Assembly: GCA_963932145.1 (NCBI GenBank)
Contig: OZ010586.1
Coordinates: forward strand, 57,406,650-57,470,649
Length of the DNA stretch: 64,000 bases
Origin: Acanthosepion lycidas
Taxonomy: Eukaryota > Mollusca > Cephalopoda > Sepiida > Sepiidae
Direction of reading: 5' to 3'
Shown here: positions 40,801 to 52,800 of the stretch, in pieces
Numbering within the stretch: position 1 is the stretch's first letter
Layout of the letters: every line of letters begins with the position of its first letter
Translations under genes and position numbers: made by a program
Notes under the pieces: generated by a model
Seen by the model: the letters and a program-made list of their open reading frames with translations, nothing else
The model's database searches: none
Told to the model about the DNA's origin: nothing

Positions 40801-43800
40801 CTAATGACGACAGCTTCTTTGTTCGTGTCCCCAATTCCCCATGGGGTTACGTCCCTCAGCTGCGTCATCTTCAGGAGGGCTCTCATGGCCTCTATCGTCG
40901 TTCCCTCGTCAGCGAACTCCCGAGTCAATAATTCTTCCAACCTTTCCCATGTCAAGTGGGGCTCACTGGCTAAGAGTCCTTTTATAAACTCAGACGCTTT
41001 CCCTCTGGTGGCATCATACGCCAAATAAAGGGTTTCTTGGTCTGAGAGTCCATATATTACGCGGCTCTTATCCAGGACTGCCAACCAGTCCCTAAAATCC
41101 CTTGAACTCCCATAAAAGGCCGGGACCCTCGGTCCACCCAATAATTTTCTCAGGTCTGCTGGCAATCCCTGTTCAACCCCCTCTTCCTCTATGTCTACCC
41201 TATCTGGCTCATAGTGAGACATATTTAACACAGCAAAAGAAAAACAATCAGAGCAGCAACAATCGAAATTGGGAGATTAACCGAAATAAAAGTGTCCTAC
41301 CTGACAGATGATTTCTGCTCGTTCTTCTCAGGTTCCAGGTTGTCGTACTAGAGTATCTGAAACCGTATCGTTATAGTTAACCAAAGTCCTTTGGTTCCCA
41401 CTCTAGTTTGTTTCAATTTGAGTCCTTGAGACGCCGTGCGTTGTCCTGGTCAAAATTTTTCTGCAACTCCTGTGGCAGCAGCTGATCCAGGGTCTTATCC
41501 TGGTCACGGCACCAACTGTGACGTCCCCCCGGTGTCGCTACGCCAAATGTGACATAGCCGCGTCCGTCGTGCTATCCTGTCCTGTGACGACCAACTGGCT
41601 TGGTATTGGTCGCGGCACCAAATGTGACGTTCTAACCTTTTGGTGATTCGGATAGGAATCTGGTTAGATTCGGTATCAGCCTTGTCGTTCCCAGCTCGTC
41701 TCCAACGTCTGGTTACCGAAGTAACTGTTTTGATTTCTAGTCTAACCTACCCACGTTGTGATTTGATCTTAGGTAGACAAAATCAATCAGTCGCCGGGCC
41801 GTAATGCAAGCTGAGTCCGGGCAAGGGCAACACCACACAAGTATATGTAAAAGAAAATAAAATAATAACTCGAAAAGTTCAAATGTGTTAAAAAAAAAGG
41901 ATAACAATATTTTATATCTGGTTGCTGAATACAGGACTGCGTCTTCTTCGCAATATGAATTCGTGACACTTTGTGTTTGTTAGGCGAGTCTTAACATCTT
42001 AAGTTGTTTGTTCTTTAAGAAACTGGTTTTTGGTGTATCTTCAGGCGATATTCATAAAACTTGTTTTGGTGATATGAGTAAGTCGTTCTTCAAAAATAAA
42101 TTGTTCTTGTCTAGAAGTTGAGGTCGTGATTTGCATGAATCTTTCGTCAACTCTTTGCGAGGCGGGCCCAACTCAATTCAACTCAGCTGCGAACTTAACT
42201 CGAACTGAACTGGTTTTCACTTGTTGCGACTCTGCTTATATGGATGCCGACCAAAACCGGGGTGGGCTAGTCGGGGTTTGAGGTTCCTTGATAATTCTAA
42301 ACCCACAATCCACTTCTTTGTTTTCGGTCAGGAAAATTTTATTATTTTCCATTTTTGGAAGTCTTTCGTCTTCCCACCTTCTTCTGTTCTCATATTGGTA
42401 TCTCACCATGCCCTCAGAGGGTGTCAAACGGGTTTCCCCTCTCTCTCACAGTGGCATCTCATACCTATCCCTTCAGAGGGGCGCAACAGGCCTCCCCTCC
42501 TTCTTCACCTGATTACCTCCACCTAACGCTCATGCCACCATCCAGCCGATGGGCGCTCAGCGGTGTGGGTGTGGCCAGACTAACCAAAATCTGGCTCAAA
42601 GAAAAAAAAATTATCTTCCTTTTTTTTTTTTTCTTTTCTTTCTTTCCTTCTGCCCGACAACAAACCTTAGACTCTTATCATAGTCAAATGTCACTTGGAC
42701 TTTATCACCCGGGGCCTTCGCCAAACAAGTGGGTGGTCAATTGGACGTATTTGCATTCTGTTGTTAATTAACTGTTCTAATAAAATAATTTTGCTATCAT
42801 AGCCAGCCCTTAACAATAAACAGGTGTTTTTCCCAAATGACATGGAGGTGGTTCCACGGACATTTTGCTTTCGGTCAAGCTTGACCTAATTAATTTCTAT
42901 CTCCCAGCACCCTGCGGGAGGTCTCTTGTCCAACTTGAAAAAATCTTTTTTTTTATCATTGCCATGGGCAGATTGGATATATCTTACTCGCCGCCCCGTA
43001 ACATAAATCAGATTAAATTCTGTGTTTCACCTTCTTGACAATGGAAATAAAAATCTTACCACTTTCCCAGTCAGAAAAATAAAACCGCTTAGTGTCCTTT
43101 TCGTGATGGCTTCTTATCACCTAAATTTAATTCTCGCATTTCTTTTTTCTTCTTTCTTTCTAGCGTTGTAAATAGTGTCACAGAACCACACCAACTCATG
43201 TGGATGACGACTTCTGTACAGGCATTGAAAAATTTGAAAAAAATATGTAATAAAGAAAATCAAGCAAGTCTTTATGTTCAGATCAGAGAAAATGTCAAGT
43301 TTCAAATATCTTGGTCTTGGCAAAAAGTGTTTATAATATTTAGTCAAAATGAGTTTGTCAAATCAATCCCTATCGTACCTAAAAAGACTGATTATAATTC
43401 AAACTCAGTGAGCTCAAATTATGTAGAAGCTCAATAGGAAAGCTAAATTGGCTAGCAACACAGACACAGCCTGATTTGAGTTATGAGATAAGTGATGTGA
43501 CGTCATCTTTGAAAGCTGGAGTGTATATCACTCATAAATAAATCAGCTAGAAAAGCTAAGAAAATCTCCTCCAGATTGTTAATACCTAATTTAGACAATC
43601 TTGTAAGAATGAAACTGGTAGCATATAGTGATGCTGGATTTGCTGGACTTAATAATGGAAGATCTCAAACAGGATACATTGTTTTTCTTGTGGGTGACAA
43701 TGATAGTTATGTTCATATTTCTTGACAATCTCATAGAGTCAAGATTTGTAAAAAGTATGCAGGCAGCAGAGACACTTGCTATGGTTGACACTATGGAAGC

Positions 43801-46800
43801 CTGCACTTTTTATAGAAAATATCTTCTAGAATTTTTATGCATTGAAGACAAGCTGGAAAATCTTCCAGTAATATGTAAAACTGATAATGCACTCAAATAC
43901 TGGATAAAAGGCTGAGAATCAAAACTGCAATTATTCATGAAATACTTGAACAAAAGGTAATGCATAAATTTGAATGGATTTCCAACTCAAGCAAAGTTGC
44001 AGATTGCCTGACTAAGAGAGGTGTCTCTTCTAACAAAATTCTGGATTGTGTATCTGAGCCTAGAATCTCTCTTCCTTAAAAAAAAAAAAAAAAAAAAAAT
44101 ATACATTAAAACATGTGTGATATATAAGCTGCCACTATGGTTTATATGAAAAAGTGTAAAAGAGAGAGCTGTTAACTATACTGACTCCTACCTAGGATTG
44201 AACTCACTATCCTTGGCTAACAAATTAGATGCCTACTCCTCAGCTTAATGGATATGTTTTAAGCAGTGGCAATAGCTTATTTCCCTTTCTGCCAAAGTGG
44301 ATTTAACCATTAGGCAGTATTTAAGTTTTTTGATAATTGGTATGGCTTTGGCTTCTTTTACTGAATCTATTGCCTCTCCATCATCTACCACAGTAATACT
44401 TCTGTTGATTTCTGTGGACAGAGCTCTACATTACGTCCTTTGTCTGTGCATCATTATTTTCATCCAAAGATTGAGTTAAGTGTACATCTGTTGGTTCAGA
44501 CTTTATTTGATAGACTGCTGGAGAGGAAGTACTCATTAAAGTCTCTGGTCTAACACCCATCATCTTTTTTATTTGAACTATCATTTCATTGAGTGTTATG
44601 TCTCTGATGGTAGCCATTATTAGTTTTTCATTGTCTTCACCCAGATTGCTACACTTGAGGGCTCTAAGCCAATACAGCATTGGGCAACTTAATATCATTT
44701 TTACTGATCTACTAAACAATATGGTCAAATTCTATAATGAAATCAACAATGGTAATGTTTTGTGGTCTAATATAGTTTTCAAGATTTCCATATACCATCA
44801 GAGCTGCTTAATTAATATCCACCTTGAACAGAGAGTCCAGCTTTTCATACAATAATTTAATTGCTTCCTCTATGTTTAATTTATAAGGGTACATTTCCAT
44901 CACTGCTTCTCTGGCTTTACCATTTAGACTCAAAAACACAGTTGGAACACTTTTTCTCATAACTATATTTGTTGCCATTTCCCAGAACTTCATTTCCTTT
45001 TTCCAAGCATGGTACTTTTCTGGGATAAACTCTGGTAGGTCTAAGAATTTAAGACTTGTAGCCATTTGTCTTTTTTTTTTTTTTTATAAACTACACTCTG
45101 CTACCAGATAGTAAAACAATATCTTGTTCAATAAGTGACAGTACTTTACCAAGTAACAGAAATATGTTAATATTCATTGCACATGAGTACAAATAGGACA
45201 CAAAGCTAATAATGTGGAGAAGGGGAGGCTGGTCTTCATCAGTCTTATACTAAAACTTAGCTAGCCACAATCACTGACACAGACATACTACAATAACCCT
45301 TGCACCAAAATGCTGCATTCCTACTTCCCATTCTAATTACAACCACCATAATACCTCAGAGACTCTATGAAGTCCTAACTAGTCCCCATATGTACAATTT
45401 TGTGTGGAGAAAATATAAAAACAACTTTTGAAACACTTATAAACTCCAATGAATATTTACAGTGGCAGACAAGATTTATTTACAAGAAACAAAACAAAAC
45501 TAGTAATACCTCCCTCCCCGACAATCATTAAACATGATAAATGCATCAGTTAACTGGCCGAAATTAAATAATCAAAAATTCATTCAGTTGACCTAACATT
45601 CATAGAAACATACCCACACCCTAACACAACAACAAATATGAAAAATCACACCCAAAAAGCAAAAAGCCTCCTGCATCCACCAGAACACTGACATCTCTGG
45701 TCACCTAATGGGAGAGGTGGATTAAACAAAGTAAATGGGGGCAAAATAAAAAGGACCAACGAGCCTACATCCTCTGGCTAAGTTAACTTGGACAAAGGAA
45801 AAACACAAGCCTAAACTAGCCAATTTCGGGCAGGGTTGCCAATGTTCAATCCAGCAATCCCAAAATCTTAAAAGGCATTAAAATCCTACCAGGCATTAAA
45901 AATGCCACTCCAAGTCAGCACCTTTCATGGAGTCATTCCTTTCTGTCCTGATCTTGACTTTAAGCTGATGTTTAAAGAACAAAATCAGTCCCCCTGCAAT
46001 TCCTTCTTTCACATCATCCATATCACGACTTGCATAACACTCAGTAAGCAAAAGAACACATAGTGCACAGCCTTAGTCAATGGCAGTACGGTGCTAAAAA
46101 TTGGAACAGGAGTCCAAGACAAAGAACTTTCTGTGCAGTATACGATCCATGATGTCTTCAACAAACTTATGCAATGGACCTACGACCCTACAATGAAAGA
46201 AGGGTCTTCACCTCACCACTGCAGTGAACACAGTTTAGAGACTTTACCAAACACGAAGGGCCCCAACAAATCATCAACCAGGTGAGTTATGCCTCAGTAT
46301 TAGTGAGACATTTCAACTTGGGCGCCCAAAGCCATATGGAGTGAGCCTCCTGCATTGTCAGAACAAGATCGCCTATGAAATCATCATGAATGCAACAACA
46401 ACACCTGATATAATGCCTTACAGGACAACGGCTGGACATTGGAGAGGCCATCTGTCACCAGCAAGAGGTACTTGAGTGCAAGATGACAGTTGCAGTAGGA
46501 GGAGTCCTAGCCTGGGGGTAAATGGTCAGCCTCCTCCTCACGAGTGCACACTTCTCATGGATAGAAAGTTCTTATGAGTGTCTTCCTTCCAGAATTAATT
46601 CTCATTTGATTGCAAACACATCCAGTCTAGGTAAGAGATGTGATGCGTATGACAACAAATATCATTGCAAGACATACACAGACCGCCTGCAGAAGCATGG
46701 GGGTAAGAGATCTCGCAACATATCTTGGGAGTCTTATCTACCCATAAGAAGGAAAACAATAGCCATACAAAAACCAATAGAATGGCATACAGGAGTGGAA

Positions 46801-49800
46801 GTACAGAGAGTCAGTAAAGGAGAATCGAGTAGATGTATAAACCACATATGTCCACCCTGCTTTTCAAGGAAAGATCCCTCCGAGACCACTGATGAACTGC
46901 AAACTTGGCCTTCTCCCTCACTCCCAACCAATTCATTTCCAAGAGGAGATCAGGACCAAACTAGATGCCAAGTATCTTGACCAGACTGTCCGTCCAGAGG
47001 AAAGACCCAACCGCAAGTCAACAAACTTATTGCAGCTGATCCTGGCCCCTGTCACCATCTCATACCCTCTCGTTTCCTTTTTTCCTTAAAACTTTTTCAT
47101 TGTTTACATGCTGTCCATATTTGTAGTGTTCATCAATTTAATTATGTCTCTTCTTCATCTGTAAGAAAGTTGTGCAGCATCCACTGTCATATAGGAGATT
47201 AGATAGTATATAGTACTTCAGTTGTTCTTTCAATATTCCTGTGTACCTTCAGATTTCAGTTATGACACTATCTAGATAGTTAAATTTCTGTACCCATTTG
47301 ATTAAAGTTAATAGTTCTACCTTCTTGCTTTCCTTTCCTACCCAGTTTAAGAGTTGTTTCAGCTTTCTGAGTCTGTCATCAACACAGTGTCATCTACATA
47401 TCATATATTGGTAAGATTATATCCAGCAGAGTTTATGGATGATTTTATAGATTCTCCATGTAAATCAAGCTTTTCTGGTATTTCAAGTATGTTTTTACAC
47501 TGTACCTTACTAAATGCTTTTATTTCTACATTGCTCATTCTGATAGCATTTCTTGTTCTAATGTCTTGAATAAAGCCATTGTTATTCTATTTCTGGTCTA
47601 ATTCTACTACAAGCTCTATCCATTAGATAAATACAGTTATGTGTTTCCCTAAGCTGACTGTCCAATGGAGTTCACATTCATTTTCCCCTGGTTTCTTTGG
47701 CATCACTCTGAAAATAGATCTACTGAAGTCTTCTAGTATTTTGTAACTATCATATATTTCATGTATTATTTAGATAAACTGAGAAACCATCTAAAGCTGA
47801 CAACATCTCTATTACAATCCCATCATCTGTTCCTGCTGCTTTTTTCTGTTCATCTTGACCAGTGGTGGTCTTACCTCAAATTATAATACTACAGGTCCTT
47901 CCATGTTTTTATTGTAGGTTTTATCTTTGGTGTATTCATTACTTCTTTGAAGCATTTTTCTTTTTTAAAAAATATGCATTCACCTAAGTAGCAATTCTAT
48001 CAAAATAAATAATTTGAATGCCAAACTGATTTGCTAGCTTTTCTCACTATGTGATGACATGAGGGATTTTTGGAATGGCATTTCCATGGTTCCAATGGAG
48101 CTTACTGTATTCCTGGGACTCAACACCCACTCAACATTTTCTAATACACTTAATATTGTCTATATATGCAGATGTCCCTCTGTTGATGGTCTTGTCTTGC
48201 AACATTATCAGGTAGTCTCTTGCCAGGTGATTCTGTCCATCACATCTGAAACATGTAATTTTTCCTGGCCAATTCACTGTATGGCATAATTCTCCATCTT
48301 TGTATACTGGCTGCATAGCAGCTGCAAGCCAGTTCATCTGCCAAGTTTTATCTTTCATAATCACACTGGCTCGAGATAGTATTTGGTTTAGTGCCATTGT
48401 CTCCATGCAGGATGATGCACAAAGAAGCTGCTTAATGGGAGTTGGCAATCCAGTCACGAATGCACACAAAAGAACTTGCTCCAGAATGACACTGAATAAC
48501 TGGGATAGCTTTCATAACTCTGTAGGATACACATCTGTTGTCTTGCCTTTGCATAAGCATTTGCACATTAAACCATTCGTAAGCTATAAAGGGATCTGTT
48601 GCAAATACCTCAAGGAAGGCATGCTTTATCTACACCACATCATTCAACGTTTCAGCACTTAGCTGTTGGGATACCACAAATGCACTGCAAGTTAGTCATA
48701 ACAGAAAGACTTCAAACTTTTCATCTCACAGAGATTGCACACCAACTCAACTTTCTCAATCCATTAGACTACTGATAGTCCTGGAGCTGAACTGTCAAAT
48801 TTCGGGATGCGTTTGATGTTGAAACTTTATTCTCCATCTGATAACCAAAACAACTTGTAGTAAAAATAAAGTGAACTGTAATGTCACAAAGCCACATGTT
48901 CAAATAGTTGCAAATCCACTCTTCCCAAGATCAGCTTTCTTCTCACCACTTTTTCACTGCCACTAACAATATATGTTTTCAAAAGCCAGGTACACTAATC
49001 CATAGGCAGCACACCTGGGTTATTCCCTCAACCCCATAGGCTTCACATCTAGGCTATTCCATCAACAGTTTTCTGTTATAAATGATGGAATGAGTCGACC
49101 CCGGTTTTTCTTTGTATCATTGAGCTACACACTCACAACTTTTTTGAAGTTAAGTGGATTTCTTCTGCTCAATAAAAAAGAAATCCTATCATGATTAGAT
49201 GGCTATTTCTGTTGATTTATTAAAATCAACCTTCATTTGTTTTTATATCTTTCATCAATATAGAATAGGACAATTTATTAACATCCTAGTACTAATCACA
49301 AATTGTGCCTCATGAAAATCACAATTGACAATTTTAATAATTTCCCACTTTTAGAAAATCTATACAAAATTAACTGATCACTCAATATGTGAACTATTAT
49401 CATTTCCAAAGTACATTAAAATTTAAGTAATTTTCTGCCATGTAATGCTGCTTAAAATGGTAAAATGTAGCTTAAAGCTGATCACCTTGTTTGACATCAA
49501 TTTCTTGCACAACCTGTTGGCCTTTTGTTGGTGTTCGGTCATGACAAACTTGATGAAGGAATTTAATTGACTTTCCAGCATTAAGAATCTGGGGGGAAAA
49601 AAAAAAAAAAAAATGTATTTTTTTTTTGTTTTATATGCATAGATGTTTATGCATAAAATTTGTTTTAAAAATATACCTCTCCATAAACATATTTTAAAAT
49701 CAAATTAAAAAGTTCATTGAGCATGATAAAAATTATTGTAAGGCTGTGTCATTCAAGTAGTTTATATTCATTTTTAAGCATCAATAAGCTTTTGTTTGAT

Positions 49801-52800
49801 ATTTATAAACTACAGGCTGGAAATTAATATAATCAAATGATAATCAATAGGGCATAATCTAAAGTCAGATACTAATATACAGTATATACAGGTTATATTA
49901 TTTCTGAAAATAATGCCATTGGGATAGGAATAAATTCACTTCCCAAAATGCCAGGGATTACTTTGTTTTTGGTATAATGTAAACCAGTACAACCTTTAAT
50001 GGGACAGTTTGGAAAGAGATAGGAAGTACCATATAACTATTAACCAGAGAAATGTCATGAAGGACCTAATTCTTTAACAAAGTGGTATTTTAATTTTGAA
50101 ACTTGGCATAATGGGAAAAAATAACCTTAAAAAATTGCTTAGTTTCTAATTTCTCTCACACAAATAGTTGCTATTAAAAAAGCATTAATTAACATCAATA
50201 AAAAGACACTCAACCTAATGAATTTTGTACCTCCTCAGTGTGTAAGAGGACACCAATTCTGTTTTTAAACATTTAATTGCATGAAATTTCAGGATAGTGA
50301 TTTGGAGAGACTACTAATTGGATAATAATTATTAAAATTCTCAGGAGACTAGCTTGAGTGGATAAGAAAAAACGAAAAAAGAAACTGCTAAAAATTAAGT
50401 TTTAAGACAAGTTTAAAGACAGTTCTAAGGAGACTTCACTGCTAAAGAGCACACAAGCAATTCCGGTGGCTGGATAACACCAGCCACCGGAATTGCAGGT
50501 TTCACATGCATGACAGAATTGAATGAGAGTCAAATGGCTGGTTATTACTCTAGAGTTTGCTACTAGATTTCCCAAATCACCATCCAGTAGTAGAGAACAT
50601 TATTTTGCAGTAGATAATAGAGACATTTTATTCAACTAGGTTTTCTTTATAGTCAATAAATCTATTGTTAGAGTTATAAACAGTGTTGTGCATTTTATTG
50701 AAGGAGTTCTTATTCCAACCTGGTTCCAAAAGTAGTCCTTGGGTGTAAAGAGACAAAAGTCACCACAGCCACTGACAGGAATTACCCACTCTAGTTTGTG
50801 GTACACAACATTCACAGAGGAGTCCACACTAGACTTTGCTGTTAACCCCCAATATTGTAAGATTTTGGGAAACCTTAATCAATCCTACTGAGATGACACA
50901 CTGGCTCTAACTGAGAAGGGAAGAGAAAATTGGGTGGCCCATAAGGTCAGTATTTCTCAACAAAGCTAGTGGAACTAGCAAACAAGAGGAAAGAGACAGA
51001 GACATGAGAGAAGTGTGTGAGTTGATAATGGTTATATCTGTACTAATTACATTTTCTTCTTTTATTAATTACTAACTCAATCTGGAGAGAAGATATTTAT
51101 TCCAGCAAATGAAAAAGCTAGTTTATTGTAATTAGTAAATATGGTATCAAATAAAGTATTTTTATTGCTAATGTAACTTTCAAAAAACATTTATTTAGTC
51201 CAAACATCCCACATGATATCAATGCACAACTTCCAATCTCTAAAACAAGAAACACAAAACAAAAAATTTAGATATAACTAGTGCATAATTATTGAAAAAG
51301 AATTAAAATAATTTAAAATTTTGTTCAAAGCTTTAAATATTTTAATAATTTGTTTTACATCTGTTTCATATCAATAATTGCTTGATGCAATAATAGTTAC
51401 CTTTTCTGCTTGCTCAGTACTAATGAAAGATGGAATCATTGCAGTACGCAGCATGTATTTACTCCGCCATAAGTCAACACCAGCTTTGGGATCACAAGCT
51501 ACAAAAAACTGAATTATAAAAAAAACAAAAATCATCTTGCAAAAAAACATTTCTTGACGTAAGCATTAAACTGATTTGAATTGCATGAAGAGAATTAATA
51601 AAACAAATTGAGGATGAGGAACCAATTTTATATTGATGCTAAAGCAAAATATAACATGTCTCAAAAATAAAACCAATTTAAACTTACTTCTCCCATAGGA
51701 TCATTTTCTAGATCACCATCATAAATCCAGCGTAAAAGAGTTACATATATTGGGTGCACAACCTGTAAAATAAAATACTACCAGTTGTGTACAGTAAACA
51801 GAAAAAAGGTCAATTCAGTTGTGTTGATAATTCTAAAAGTTATATGGATTAGTTTTTCTTTTTACCACAATGCATTTCCCAAATGAAGAAAAATCAAACA
51901 GCCAAAACCTGTGATAAAAACAATAATGAAAAATTGTCTACCTATTTCCAGATGTTTCACTTATTTTCAATAAACATTAATGCATACAAAGTAGAAAAAA
52001 TATCAAGAGTAAAATAACTAAAAATAGAATTTTATATATTTTTATATTCTCCAGTAGTCACAAAAAAGAATTTTACATAAAGCCATTAGACAGATATAGA
52101 TAGAAACTTCCAAAGGAATCTGGTTCTTACTACTTGTTTTATCTCCAAATTGTATATAGGACAACATACATTTCCCTAGCAAATGGTATCTATATATTTA
52201 AAGTAAAAAATCTATCCAAATATGAAAATCAATGTGCACTGAGTAGTGTAATATTTGTTACAAGGATTAAAATAACTAAAATACTTATACTTCAGGTAAT
52301 TTATTAGATAAAGGTGAAGTTACATATGACATTTAAAAGCATCAAAAATTACATGTAACATTTTGATTTATATTTAATAAAATGTGGAAATGAAAAAAAA
52401 ACAAATGAAAAGAAAATCCAAAGAATTTTAATTTAAATATCAATAGTACAATGTAATATCAATTTTTTCTTGGTTTTGATCTATAGCTATTAAACAAAAT
52501 CAAAATATAGTATTTCTTTTTAAGTAAAATATAAAGGTATATATCTTTACAATATTAATTATTGCTGACAAATACTTAAAGGCAAAATTAAAACCCAAAA
52601 ACAATAATGACATTCCACAGATTCAATAATATTGTGCTAGTTTTAATTATTAAAAGTGCTAACCATAATTTAATATTTTTCTAAAATACATCTATCTTAA
52701 TCTGCAGCAAGAAAAGTTACAAATTGGATAATTCTATTATAAATATTATTAATACATCCTGGCTTACACTGAAAATATTGTAAAAAAAAAAAAAAATAAA

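Larger units (their letters stand above)
31303..43182 (-). mobile_element. env-bearing Ty3/gypsy provirus (errantivirus-like)
   Basis: An 11.88 kb element on the minus strand: 5' LTR 41517-43182, primer site, gag, protease, RT, RNase H, integrase, env-like ORF, repeat array, polypurine tract, 3' LTR 31303-32988. Flanks are GAAT on the left and GAAC on the right, consistent with a 4-bp target duplication with one change. Removing it rejoins a Ty1/copia pol frame. Frameshifts and stops break every gene. It lies in an intron of TUBGCP3 in the same transcriptional sense as the gene. Confidence 0.92.
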
